Below are positions 48,232 through 57,013 of a stretch of DNA of 64,000 bases, piece after piece. The notes beneath the pieces are model-generated. The model did no database searches. It saw only the letters and a list, made by a program, of their open reading frames with translations, and was not told where the DNA came from. The stretch's first letter is position 1. Each line of letters opens with the position of its first letter. The position numbers were made by a program, and so were the translations under genes. Source of the DNA: Pseudomonadota bacterium (lineage in GTDB: Bacteria; Myxococcota_A; UBA796; UBA9615); the NCBI GenBank assembly GCA_024229515.1, contig JAAESI010000340.1, positions 28,808 through 92,807 on the forward strand. The letters run 5' to 3'.

Positions 48232-48960
48232 TCAGTCCAGGGCGATGAGCCCCTGCTGCATCGCTTCCCGCAGGATGGCGGCGAATTGGTGATCGTCCAT
48301 GTGTGAGGGGGCGAGCGAACGAAGCCCCTTCACGCTCGTGCCCCCATCGATCAGAACCAACACCATCACCGCGGTCTGGCTCAAGCCGCGCGCGTTCACC
48401 AGCGCCTCGGGTCCCCCGATGAGCCGGGGAATCCGGTCGTACATCGACTCCAGCGACGCCTGCGGAATCTGCACCGCGGGCATCTCCTGACTGGGCTCCT
48501 GCACGATCTCGTACTCGCCCGTCGGCTCGGCCACGACCTCGTAGTCGTCGGTGCCGTTGAGCCAGGCGGCGTCGGACGCGTTGTTCGGAGCGGGGTCGGC
48601 TTCCTCCTGTTCCGCCTCGGCGAAGAGCTCGTAGACGCCGGAGGTCCCGGCATGTGCAGGCTCCACCGGAGGCGGCGGAGGTGCCGCCGGCCGGGGCGAC
48701 GCCGCCGACAGAGGGGGTGCCGGGGCAGGGACGCGAGGCTTCGGGGGGGCGGGCGGGGTTGCGGGGACTTCGACCTGCTGGACCACGACCTCGCGGATCA
48801 CCGGCGACGATGGCGCGATGAGCTCGGGTCGGATGCGCGCGACGAGGTCGGCCTCGTCGATGTGAAGCGAGCCCCCTCCCCGCTCCTCGGCCTGGGTGGT
48901 CTCGGGCGGCGGCTTGTACAGCGAGCGCCAAAAGCGGGGGTCGTTCTCTGCGGGGTCCAC
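48232..48960 (-). CDS. Pro-rich protein with C-terminal winged-helix-like domain
   Basis: 242 residues. It has an acidic/hydrophilic N-terminus, a Pro/Ala-rich middle (about 60-105), an acidic segment with Tyr-Glu pairs (YELFAEAE, DYEVVAEP, EYEIVQEP) and a C-terminal ~75-residue helical region ending in a pattern like a small winged helix (LVLIDGGTSVKGLRSLAP...ILREAMQQGLIALD). Such C-termini occur in DUF4388/PatA-type and GspE N-terminal-type domains of gliding and pilus regulators. No enzyme motif. Start GTG 48960 is set by TACAAT exactly 6 nt upstream. It diverges from the HEAT-PilT gene. Confidence 0.62.
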   Translation of the reverse strand: MDPAENDPRFWRSLYKPPPETTQAEERGGGSLHIDEADLVARIRPELIAPSSPVIREVVVQQVEVPATPPAPPKPRVPAPAPPLSAASPRPAAPPPPPVEPAHAGTSGVYELFAEAEQEEADPAPNNASDAAWLNGTDDYEVVAEPTGEYEIVQEPSQEMPAVQIPQASLESMYDRIPRLIGGPEALVNARGLSQTAVMVLVLIDGGTSVKGLRSLAPSHMDDHQFAAILREAMQQGLIALD

Positions 48961-48966
48961 GCCTCG

Positions 48967-48987
48967 ATTGTACCGGTCCGGTACGTT
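48967..48987. promoter_or_regulatory. Divergent promoter with palindrome between 48232-48960 and HEAT-PilT genes
   Basis: Minus-strand TACAAT (48972-48967) lies 6 nt before GTG 48960, with TGGACC 18 nt further upstream. Plus-strand TACGTT (48982-48987) lies 8 nt before ATG 48996. Between them is the perfect 13-bp palindrome TACCGGTCCGGTA (48971-48983), a possible operator controlling both. Confidence 0.5.
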
Positions 48988-48995
48988 CTGGGTCC

Positions 48996-51524
48996 ATGGC
49001 ACTCTTTCGTGGCGGCAGCGACAAGGCGAACAAGTCCGAAGCCATTCGGAACATCCTGGAGTCCCGCTGGGACGACCGGGAGGAGCTGAGCAAGGCGCTC
49101 CAGCAGCTGGCCTCCATCCGGTCGATCGAACCGGCCGATCTGGTGCCGCTGCTCACCCGCAACGATCCGACCATCCGCGCATTCGCGGAGGTGCAGATCG
49201 GCCGCAAGCTCGACAGCCGTTCGCTGGACCAGCTGATGAAGCGGCTGGGCTCGATGACGAGCCGCACGCAGAGCCTGATCCTCCACACCATCCTGCGCAC
49301 GAAGCCGAACATCTCGTTGCCGGTGGTGCGGGGTCTGGTCGAGGCGGAGGGCAACGAGGCGATGTCGACCCTCGCCCTGGACGCCATGGCGTCGCTGCCG
49401 GGCCACCGGGTGGGCAAGGAGTTCCTGAGCTTCCTGAGCCACGACAAGGCCGACGTCCGGCACATGGCCCTGGTGAAGGTGTCCGAGTCGGAGGGCCTCA
49501 AGAGCCAGGCCAGCATCATGGGCCGGCTGCTCGCGATGATCGACGACGAGGAGCAGCGCATCCGCCTCCGCGTGCTCGATCTGGTCGAAGAGGTGGAGCC
49601 CGGCGAGGCGGTCCGCATCTCGCTGAGCCGCCTGCGCGACGAGTCTCCGCAGGTCCAGCAGAAGGCGGTCCGCAGCCTGTCGGACGCGCTGGAGCGGCTG
49701 GAGTCCTCCTCGGACGCCGCGGAGGATCAGCTGTTCGGCCTGCTCACGGACGGCAGCGAAGCCGTGCGCGGCGGCGTCGTCGACATCCTCATGAAGCGAC
49801 CCGACCGCGACCGCCTGCTCCGCAAGCTCCTGCTGTTCTGCAAGGGCGTGATGGGCTGGGTCCGCGAGCGCACCCTGGACTCGCTCCGCCGCTACGCCGA
49901 AGACCTCACCCGCCCCGTCATCGAGTTGATGGACGACGACGACGAGGACGTGCGCACGATGGCGCTGCTGCTCGGCGCCACCCTGGAGGCGCCCGAGGCG
50001 GTGCCCCACATCGCCAAGCTGCTCGGCGACGACGACTGGTGGCTGCGCATGATCGCGGCCGAGACGCTGGGCAAGATCGGCGACAAGCGCGCGGTCGACC
50101 CCCTCATCGGCGCCCTCGGCGACGACGAGTGCGGTCAGGCCGCCATCGAAGCCCTCGCCAGCATCGGCGATGTCCGGGCCACCGCGGCGATCGCCCGCCA
50201 ACTGAGCCGCCCCGAGGTCGAGGTCCGGGTCGAAGCGTTGGAGGCGCTCCGCCGGCTCAAGGACAACCGCGTCGTGCCCGTGTTGGAGCAGTGCGCCGAG
50301 CGCGACCCCGTCGCCGCCGTGCGCGCCCGCGCCGACGAGGTCGCGACCGAGCTCAGCGGAGGCATGGGAGGCCGTGACAGCCGCGCCTTCAGCATCCCCG
50401 AGGAGCACCGCAGCGACACGGTCGACAAGCTCAGCGCCCTGGAGATGCTGCTGGTCGAGACCCGCGAGCGCTCCGGCTCCGACCTGCACCTCATCGTCGG
50501 CTGCGCCCCCACCATCCGCATCCACGGCCGGCTGCAGCGGATGAACCACCCGACGCTCACGGACACCATGATTCGCGGGCTGCTCGCGACCATCCTGGAC
50601 GAGTCGCAGAACGAGATCATGGCCGAGCACAAGCAGCTCGATCTGTGCCACGCCATCCCCCAGGCGGGCCGCTACCGGTGCAACGTCTACGAGGAGAGCA
50701 AGGGGCTGGCGGCGAGCTTCCGGGTCATCCCCGCGATCGTGCCGACGCTGGACGACATCGGCCTACCGGCGCACCTGGGCGACCTCGTGAACTACCACCA
50801 GGGGCTGGTCGTGGTGGCCGGCCCGTCGGGCTCGGGCAAGTCCACGACCCTGGCCGCATTGGTGAACCTGTTCAACGAACAGAAGCGCTGCCACATCCTC
50901 TCGCTGGAGGATCCGATCGAGTTCGTGCACCCCGCCAAGGGGGCGTTGGTGACCCAGCGGCAGATCGCCCGCCACACCGAGAGCTTCGCGGCCGCGCTGC
51001 GGGGCGCCCTGCGGCAGGACCCGGACATCATCGTCGTCGGCCAGATGCGCGACTCGGAGACCGTGCGGCTGGCGATCGAGGCGTCCGAAACCGGCCACCT
51101 CGTCATCGGCACGATGAACACGACGTCGGCCTACAAGACGGTCGACCGCATCGTGGACAGCTTCCCCGTCAGCGAGCAATCGCAGATCCGCACGATGCTC
51201 AGCGAGACCCTGAAGGCGGTCGTCGCCCAGCAGCTGCTCCCCGCGGACACCGAGGAGGGCCGCGTGGCCTGCTTCGAGGTGATGATGGGGACCCGCGACA
51301 TCCGCCTGCTCATCCGCGACAACAAGACCTTCCAGATCCCCGGGCAGATGCAGATCGGCGAACGCTGGGGCCACGTTACGCTGGACAAGGCGCTGGCCCG
51401 GTTGCTCGAGTCCGGCCAGATCTCCGCCGACCAGGCCTACGCCCGGGCGCAGAACAAGGAGAACTTCGAGGCCAAGCTCGGCAGCCACCAGATGCGTGAG
51501 CAGCACGAGGAGGCAGCGCAATGA
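48996..51524 (+). CDS. HEAT-repeat / PilT-like fusion with mutated Walker B and His box
   Basis: 842 residues. Residues 1-450 are an alpha-solenoid of about ten HEAT-like repeats (DPTIRAFAEVQIG, KADVRHMALVKV, EDVRTMALLLG, DDWWLRMIAAETLGKIGDKRAVDPLIGAL). Residues ~470-830 are a PilT-family retraction ATPase: SDLHLIVG, Walker A GPSGSGKST (about 609-617) and Asp box ILSLEDPIE are intact. The Walker B is VVGQMRDSET (Gln683 for the catalytic Glu), and the His box is GTMNTTSAYKT (Asn708 for His). It should bind ATP but hydrolyse it poorly if at all. Its stop overlaps the start of a normal PilT gene by ATGA, which suggests a co-produced regulatory partner. Confidence 0.85.
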   Translation: MALFRGGSDKANKSEAIRNILESRWDDREELSKALQQLASIRSIEPADLVPLLTRNDPTIRAFAEVQIGRKLDSRSLDQLMKRLGSMTSRTQSLILHTILRTKPNISLPVVRGLVEAEGNEAMSTLALDAMASLPGHRVGKEFLSFLSHDKADVRHMALVKVSESEGLKSQASIMGRLLAMIDDEEQRIRLRVLDLVEEVEPGEAVRISLSRLRDESPQVQQKAVRSLSDALERLESSSDAAEDQLFGLLTDGSEAVRGGVVDILMKRPDRDRLLRKLLLFCKGVMGWVRERTLDSLRRYAEDLTRPVIELMDDDDEDVRTMALLLGATLEAPEAVPHIAKLLGDDDWWLRMIAAETLGKIGDKRAVDPLIGALGDDECGQAAIEALASIGDVRATAAIARQLSRPEVEVRVEALEALRRLKDNRVVPVLEQCAERDPVAAVRARADEVATELSGGMGGRDSRAFSIPEEHRSDTVDKLSALEMLLVETRERSGSDLHLIVGCAPTIRIHGRLQRMNHPTLTDTMIRGLLATILDESQNEIMAEHKQLDLCHAIPQAGRYRCNVYEESKGLAASFRVIPAIVPTLDDIGLPAHLGDLVNYHQGLVVVAGPSGSGKSTTLAALVNLFNEQKRCHILSLEDPIEFVHPAKGALVTQRQIARHTESFAAALRGALRQDPDIIVVGQMRDSETVRLAIEASETGHLVIGTMNTTSAYKTVDRIVDSFPVSEQSQIRTMLSETLKAVVAQQLLPADTEEGRVACFEVMMGTRDIRLLIRDNKTFQIPGQMQIGERWGHVTLDKALARLLESGQISADQAYARAQNKENFEAKLGSHQMREQHEEAAQ

Positions 51525-52639
51525 GCGTCGGCGGCCGCCGAATCGACCGCTTCCTCCGCCTCATGGCGGACCGAGGCGCCTCCGATCTCCACCTGTCCGT
51601 CGGCCGTCCGCCGATGTTCCGCAGCGGCGGCGAGATCTCGCCCATCCGCTACCGGGTGCTCAGCAACAAGGACTTCGTCGAGTTCATCAAGCCCATCGCG
51701 GGGGCCAAGCGCTGGCGGCAGTTCCAGGCCCAGGGCGACTGCGACTTCGCCTACGCCGTGCCGAACGTGGCCCGCTTCCGCGTGAACCTGATGATGCAGG
51801 AGCGGGGCTTCTCGGCCGTGTTCCGGATCATCCCCACGCGGCTCATGAACTTCAGCCAGCTGGGTCTCCCCCGGGCGGTGGAGAAGCTCTGCCGCATCGA
51901 CCGCGGGCTCATCCTCGTGACGGGGCCGACGGGCTCGGGCAAGTCGACCACGCTGTCGGCGGTCATCGACCGGATCAACGAGGAGCAGGAGCTCCACATC
52001 ATCACGATCGAGGACCCGATCGAGTTCGTGCATCCGAGCAAGCGCTCGATCGTGAGCCAGCGGGAGATCCACAAGCACGCCACCGACTTCGGGGGGGCGG
52101 TCAAAGCCGCCGTGCGCGAGGACCCGGACGTCATCCTCGTCGGCGAGATGCGCGACCTGGAGACGATCCGCACGGCACTGGGCGCGGCGGAGGCGGGCTT
52201 CCTCGTCTTCGGCACGCTGCACACCAACAACGCCGCCAAGGCGGTGGACCGCATCGTCAACGTCTTCCCCCAGGAGGAGCACGACGGCGTGCGCAACGCC
52301 CTGGGCGAGGCGCTCAAGGCGGTGGTCGCCCAGCAGCTGGTCAAGAAGATCGGCGGGGGCCGGGTCGCGGCGCTGGAGATTCTGTTCAGCACCCCGGGCC
52401 TGTCGAACATGATCCGCGAGGGCCGCACCACCCAGATCACCTCGATGATCCAGATGGGCCGCAGCTCAGGCATGCGTTCGATGGACGACAGCCTCACGCA
52501 GTTGTTCAGCGACGAGCTCATCAGCGTCGAGGCCGCCTACGAGAAGGCGGTCGACAAGCCGGCGATGAAGGAGAAGCTCAAGCAACTGGACCCGCGGGCG
52601 GCGGCGGACCTCGTCGACGACGACGGAGCGGATCTGTAG
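51521..52639 (+). CDS. pilT: Type IV pilus retraction ATPase PilT
   Basis: 372 residues, close to the family's length. All active-site elements are present: ASDLHLSVG at the N-terminus, Walker A GPTGSGKST, Asp box ITIEDPIE, Walker B LVGEMRDLET (Glu209) and His box GTLHTNNAAKA (His234). It would drive pilus disassembly and twitching motility as a cytoplasmic hexamer. No pilin, PilB, PilC or PilQ gene is in the window. It overlaps the HEAT-PilT gene by 4 nt, so the two ATPases are translated together. Confidence 0.92.
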   Translation: MSVGGRRIDRFLRLMADRGASDLHLSVGRPPMFRSGGEISPIRYRVLSNKDFVEFIKPIAGAKRWRQFQAQGDCDFAYAVPNVARFRVNLMMQERGFSAVFRIIPTRLMNFSQLGLPRAVEKLCRIDRGLILVTGPTGSGKSTTLSAVIDRINEEQELHIITIEDPIEFVHPSKRSIVSQREIHKHATDFGGAVKAAVREDPDVILVGEMRDLETIRTALGAAEAGFLVFGTLHTNNAAKAVDRIVNVFPQEEHDGVRNALGEALKAVVAQQLVKKIGGGRVAALEILFSTPGLSNMIREGRTTQITSMIQMGRSSGMRSMDDSLTQLFSDELISVEAAYEKAVDKPAMKEKLKQLDPRAAADLVDDDGADL

Positions 52640-52651
52640 CGCGAGCCCCGT

Positions 52652-52657
52652 TAGGAT
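52652..52657 (+). promoter_or_regulatory. -10-like hexamer TAGGAT, leaderless-type
   Basis: TAGGAT lies 7 nt before ATG 52665. A second in-frame ATG at 52656 overlaps the hexamer and would add only three residues before the signal peptide. Confidence 0.4.
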
Positions 52658-52664
52658 GGCGGCC

Positions 52665-54647
52665 ATGCGCCGTCCCCTGCTGCTGCCCTTGCTGATCGCC
52701 GCCACCGCCTGCTCCGACGGAGGCGAGTGCGACCCCCTCGCGCTGGACGACGACGACAGCAACTACTCCGACCCCTTCCAGGGCTACCAGGACATCTCCC
52801 TGAGCCCCGCCGTCATCGACCTGGACGACGTCCCCTTCGGCGGCAGCGAGACCGTGCAGGTGACCCTGAGCAACGACGGGGACCAGGACCTGGTCATCGA
52901 GTCCTTCGGCATGGACGACTGGTCGGATGCCAACTGGAACGTCGTGCCCAGCACCGTGCCGGACTTGCTCGAGCCGGGCGATTCGGCCGAGATCGACCTC
53001 GTCTTCGTCAACGACCAGGCCCAGCCGAGCATCGCCGCGTTCGACGTCTACAGCGACGACCCCGACGAGGAGCGGGCCTCGGTGGGGCTCATCGGCCGGC
53101 CCGACGACAACCGCCCCGACGCCCGCCTCACCCCCGTCGTGCTCGACTTCGGCTTCGTCTTCAGCGGTGAGGAGCTGTCCGTCCCCCTGACCCTGAGCAA
53201 CCTCGGCACCTCCACCCTGGAGATCACCGCCGCCGAGCTGGTGCAGACGGGTGAGGCGTTCGTCCTGGAGCCGTCGACGCTGAACCTCGCCGGCACGTCG
53301 GTGGAGTCGGGCGAGGACGCCACCATCAACGTCACCTTCACCCCCACGAACGTGCAGCTGGCGTCGGCCCCGCTGACCCTGTGGACCAGCGACCCGCAGC
53401 GCCCCACGATCTCCGCCCAATTGCGCGGCAACGGCGACGGCGCCGAGGGCTGCACCCCACCCACGGTGACCCTCACGAGCTCGACTGCCCCCTTCGCGAT
53501 CGAGGTTGGCACCGGCGCGAGCCTCGTCATCGAGGGGACCGTCACGGACACCGAGCAGCCCGCCTCGTTGCTGCTGATCGAGCTGTACCGCGACGGCGCG
53601 CTCATCGAGGACGTGCCCGCCCCCGGCGGCAACTTCAGCTTCGACATCGACATCGACGACTACGAGGTGGAGGACGTCTTCGAGGAGTTCCCGCGCGGCC
53701 TCGCCACCTTCGAGGTGCGGGTCAGCGACGCCTGCCAGCTGAGCGCGTCGGTCAACCTCGTCGGCATCGTGGACGAGTCCGCCGCCCTGGACCCGACGGA
53801 CAACGACGGCGACGGCTGGGGCACCGGCGACGGCGACTGCAACGACGACGACGACAGCGTCTTCCCCGGACGCCTCGAAGACGCTGACACGGTCGACAAC
53901 GACTGCGACGGCACCGCCGATGAGGGCACCACGGCGTCCGACGACGACGGCGACACCTTCTCCGAGGACGACGGCGACTGCGACGATGGCGACGACAGCC
54001 GGCACCCCGACGCCGAGGAAGGGCCGAACCACCTGGACGACGACTGCGACGGCGACGTGGACGAGGGCACGTCCTTCTCCGACGACGACGGCGACGGCCT
54101 CAGCGACATCGCCGGCGACTGCAACGACGAGGACCCGCTGGTGTTCGCCGGCGCCATCGAGTGGTGCGACGGCCTGGACAACAACTGCGGCGCGGGCGCG
54201 GACGAGGACTGCGCCGAGGAGGTGCGGGCGCCTCAGATCATCGGCGACGTGGTCACCGACAAGTACAAGATTCCCCTGGCCACGCGCGTGGACGCGTCGG
54301 TTCGGGTGCTGTCGGACGACCCGGCGCTGACCTACGCCTGGGTCACCGACAAGGGCTCCTTCCTCGGCGAGACCGACGGCCCCACGGTGGAGTGGCAGGC
54401 GCCCTCGAACACGCCCGACAACGAGGCCCTGATCGACACCTTCGCCAACCTCCAGGTCACCGTCACGGACAGCCGGGGACGGATCGTCAACGGCTTCGGC
54501 GTGCTGCTCTTCGATGAGGGCGCCGGTCCCGTGACCTCGGCCGTGGGGGGACAGGTCTGCGGATGCGCGCTCGCGGACGCGGGCCGACCCGGCGTGCTCG
54601 CGCTGGCGGTCCTGCTGATCAGCATTCGACGGAGGAAGATCCGATGA
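52665..54647 (+). CDS. Secreted lipoprotein with Ig-like domains, MopE-type motifs and C-terminal sorting-like tail
   Basis: 660 residues. Lipobox IAATAC near residue 16. Two beta-sandwich domains of the choice-of-anchor-D/HYDIN (ASH-like) style follow (LSPAVIDLDDVPFGGSETVQVTLSN and LTPVVLDFGFVFSGEELSVPLTLSN). Then comes a third Ig-like domain and at least three MopE-type motifs (GDCNDDDDSVFPG, DNDCDGTADEG, DDDCDGDVDEG). The C-terminus is CGCALADAG, a hydrophobic stretch and RRRKIR, resembling MYXO-CTERM sorting signals. It is very likely on the cell surface; having both a lipobox and such a tail is unusual. The stop overlaps the next gene (ATGA). Confidence 0.78.
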   Translation: MRRPLLLPLLIAATACSDGGECDPLALDDDDSNYSDPFQGYQDISLSPAVIDLDDVPFGGSETVQVTLSNDGDQDLVIESFGMDDWSDANWNVVPSTVPDLLEPGDSAEIDLVFVNDQAQPSIAAFDVYSDDPDEERASVGLIGRPDDNRPDARLTPVVLDFGFVFSGEELSVPLTLSNLGTSTLEITAAELVQTGEAFVLEPSTLNLAGTSVESGEDATINVTFTPTNVQLASAPLTLWTSDPQRPTISAQLRGNGDGAEGCTPPTVTLTSSTAPFAIEVGTGASLVIEGTVTDTEQPASLLLIELYRDGALIEDVPAPGGNFSFDIDIDDYEVEDVFEEFPRGLATFEVRVSDACQLSASVNLVGIVDESAALDPTDNDGDGWGTGDGDCNDDDDSVFPGRLEDADTVDNDCDGTADEGTTASDDDGDTFSEDDGDCDDGDDSRHPDAEEGPNHLDDDCDGDVDEGTSFSDDDGDGLSDIAGDCNDEDPLVFAGAIEWCDGLDNNCGAGADEDCAEEVRAPQIIGDVVTDKYKIPLATRVDASVRVLSDDPALTYAWVTDKGSFLGETDGPTVEWQAPSNTPDNEALIDTFANLQVTVTDSRGRIVNGFGVLLFDEGAGPVTSAVGGQVCGCALADAGRPGVLALAVLLISIRRRKIR

Positions 54648-55192
54648 CCCGCTCGCTGCTCGCCGCCCTCGCTCTGGCCCTGCTCCTGCCCGTATCCGCG
54701 TCCGCGGGCGAGCTGGCGGGCGTATCGATGGACGACTCCGCCACGATCGGCGGTCAGTCGATGAAGCTCGAGGGGCTGGGTCTGCGGAGCGTGCTGCGCA
54801 TCAAGGTCTACGTCTCGGGCCTGTACCTGAGCACCCCCGGCGCCGACCCCGTGACCCACGCCGGCGGCAAGGCGATCAAGATGCACATGCTGCGGGCGCT
54901 GGACGCCTCAAAGATCGCCGACAGCATCGAGAAGGGGTTCGACAAGAACAGCAGCGCGGAGATGCCCAAGCTCCGCGCCCGGCTCGACACCCTCAAGGGC
55001 TGGTTCCCCTCGGTGGAGAAGGGCGACATCGTCACCATCGCCTACATCCCCGGCACCGGCACCACGGTCTGGTCCGGCACCAAGGAGCTGGGCACCATCG
55101 AAGGCGAGGACTTCGCCCAGGCGATGTTCAAGGTCTGGTTCGGTCCCAGCCCGGTGCAGGGGAGCCTGCGCGACGGGATGCTGGGCAAGTAG
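54644..55192 (+). CDS. Chalcone-isomerase-like exported protein
   Basis: 182 residues. Sec signal peptide (LLAALALALLLPVSASA, cleavage about residue 22). The body matches the bacterial chalcone-isomerase-like family: LEGLGLRSVLRIKVYVSGLYLS, then KIADSIEKGFDKN, VTIAYIPGTGTTVW and the FAQAMFKVWFGPSPV end. Bacterial members usually lack isomerase residues and are thought to bind fatty acids or other lipids in the periplasm; enzyme activity cannot be claimed. It is translationally coupled to the preceding surface protein gene. Confidence 0.82.
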   Translation: MTRSLLAALALALLLPVSASAGELAGVSMDDSATIGGQSMKLEGLGLRSVLRIKVYVSGLYLSTPGADPVTHAGGKAIKMHMLRALDASKIADSIEKGFDKNSSAEMPKLRARLDTLKGWFPSVEKGDIVTIAYIPGTGTTVWSGTKELGTIEGEDFAQAMFKVWFGPSPVQGSLRDGMLGK

Positions 55193-55215
55193 AGAAAGAC
55201 ACCCGAGGCCTGCTC

Positions 55216-55623
55216 GTGATATCTCCTCAGCGCCTGACTCGCGCACTGACCATCGCTGGTTCGCTCCTCCTCGCCTGCCTCGTGCTCGGGGCGCAGGTGG
55301 CGGCGGTCACTCACGGCCTGGACACCCAGCACTCGGTCTGTGACGAGCACGGCGAGCTGATCCACGGCGACAGCAGCGCCCGCACCGATGCCTCCGGCCC
55401 CACTTCGACCGACGTGCTCGCGGCCCTTCCCGAGGAAGAGCACGAGCATGGCTGCGCGCTGCTGACGGGGCTGTCTCAGTCCTCGGCCCCGCCGCCGCAG
55501 CCCATCGTGCTGGCGATCCCGACGCCCCCCGCGACCCCCGCGCCGCTTCCCGCTTCGACGGACGCCCCCGCCTGCTCCGCGCCCCTGGCGTTCGCCCCGA
55601 AGACCTCTCCCCCGACGGTTTGA
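55216..55623 (+). CDS. Small exported Cys/His protein upstream of zinc-uptake genes
   Basis: 135 residues. It has a signal-like N-terminus (LTIAGSLLLACLVLGAQVAA), then a short Cys/His/Glu region (VTHGLDTQHSVCDEHGELIHG and EEEHEHGCALL) and a Pro/Ala-rich disordered tail. The Cys-x2-His and HEHGC groups could bind Zn2+ or Cu+. No family name is certain. It lies directly before the barrel/ZnuA/ZnuB genes, so a role in periplasmic metal handling is inferred. GTG start, with an AG-rich stretch upstream. Confidence 0.6.
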   Translation: MISPQRLTRALTIAGSLLLACLVLGAQVAAVTHGLDTQHSVCDEHGELIHGDSSARTDASGPTSTDVLAALPEEEHEHGCALLTGLSQSSAPPPQPIVLAIPTPPATPAPLPASTDAPACSAPLAFAPKTSPPTV

Positions 55624-55690
55624 CGACCCCCTGATCCGTGGCGGGGACTCCCTCGCCGCTGTCGTCCACATCCGTTGGGAGATCCCCCTC

Positions 55691-57013
55691 ATGCAGATCC
55701 GATCCGTGGTCGCGCCCGTGGCGCTGACCGTTGTCCTCGCTGGCAGTCCAGCCTGGGCCGAAGACCCTCCGCCGCCCGAGACCAGCGACGACGCTGGCGA
55801 GACCGAATCCGAATCCGAACCCGAAGAGTCGGAGGAGGAGTCCTCGGATGAAGCCGACGAGCTTCAGGAGCTTCGAGACCAACTCGAGCTGATGAAGCTG
55901 CGCCTCGGAGCGCTGGAAGCGGCTCCCGCCGAGGTGCCGCCCCCCGTCGCGATTCCGCCCAACGTGTTCAACCCCCGGATCACGGGGTTCATCGATCTGG
56001 TCGGCTCACTGTCCCTGGGGGATCACGGCGTCGAGCCCGCGTTCGACGTCCGCGCCTTCGAGCTCGACTTCCGCGCCGACATCGACCCCTTCGCCAAGGC
56101 GGTCGTGGTGCTCGGGTTCGAGAACCCGCTGATGCACGCCCTCGAGGCGCACGGCCACGAGGACGAGGACGAGGACGAGGAGGGCCACGAAGCCGAGGAG
56201 ATCGGCGAGGCCTGGCTGTCCGTCGTCGAGGAGGCGAACATCAGCTTCGTCGCCCTTCCGGCGCACCTCCTGCTCGAACTGGGGATGGTCCGGGTCGACT
56301 TCGGCGGCGTGAACCGAAGCCACCTGCACGACGTGCCTCACCTGGACTACCCGGGCTCGACCACCAGCCTGCTGGGCGGAGAAGGCTGGAACGACGCCGG
56401 CGCCTTCCTGCGCTACCGGCTGCACAACCCGCGGTCCGCCGCGATCGACTTCAAGGTCGGCGTGATGTCGCGGGGCCCGGAGCCGCTGATGACGGGGCGG
56501 GAGACGCCGACCCCCATCGTGCTGGGCCGGTTCAACGCCTCGGGCGACTTCGGCGCGGGGAGCCTGCTCAGCGGCGGCGCGTCGTACGCCACGTGGCGCG
56601 ACGCGACCTCGGAGGTCCGGGGCTGGCACCTGGCCGGCGCCGACTTCCTGCTGAAGGTTCGCTCGCCGCTGCGCGGGCAGTACAACTCGCTCTACTTCCA
56701 GGGCGAGGCGTACTTCGCCAACCGCTACGGCGTCGAGTCGCGCAACTCCCTGGGGGGGTACCTGGGGCTGGGCTTCCAGCCGACCCGCAACGTGTTCCTG
56801 TCGCTTCGCGGGGACGCCCTCGTCGACGATCTCAGCGACCCCGAGGTCGAGTGGGGGGCCGGCTTCGCGGCCTCGCTCTACACCACGGAATTCCTCCGCA
56901 TCCGCCTCGCCTACGACCTGCTCGGGCACGAGGAACTGACTCACCGGCTCGGCCTGCAGGTCACCGCCGTCTTCGGCTCGCACCCCGTCGAGCCCTACTG
57001 GGTGAACCGATGA
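55691..57013 (+). CDS. Outer-membrane beta-barrel protein, zinc-locus porin-like
   Basis: 440 residues with a clean Sec signal (LTVVLAGSPAWA). A Glu/Ser-rich acidic stretch and a short coiled coil (DELQELRDQLELMKLRLGALEA) precede a barrel of amphipathic strands ending in aromatic residues (for example LYTTEFLRIRLAYDLL and the terminal EPYWVNR). One predicted loop is rich in His, Asp and Glu (near 150-170), suitable for attracting divalent metal. The coiled coil plus barrel plan is like phosphate-selective or trimeric porins. Metal import is inferred from the ZnuA/ZnuB genes that follow with an ATGA overlap. GGGAG lies 9 nt before the ATG. Confidence 0.72.
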   Translation: MQIRSVVAPVALTVVLAGSPAWAEDPPPPETSDDAGETESESEPEESEEESSDEADELQELRDQLELMKLRLGALEAAPAEVPPPVAIPPNVFNPRITGFIDLVGSLSLGDHGVEPAFDVRAFELDFRADIDPFAKAVVVLGFENPLMHALEAHGHEDEDEDEEGHEAEEIGEAWLSVVEEANISFVALPAHLLLELGMVRVDFGGVNRSHLHDVPHLDYPGSTTSLLGGEGWNDAGAFLRYRLHNPRSAAIDFKVGVMSRGPEPLMTGRETPTPIVLGRFNASGDFGAGSLLSGGASYATWRDATSEVRGWHLAGADFLLKVRSPLRGQYNSLYFQGEAYFANRYGVESRNSLGGYLGLGFQPTRNVFLSLRGDALVDDLSDPEVEWGAGFAASLYTTEFLRIRLAYDLLGHEELTHRLGLQVTAVFGSHPVEPYWVNR

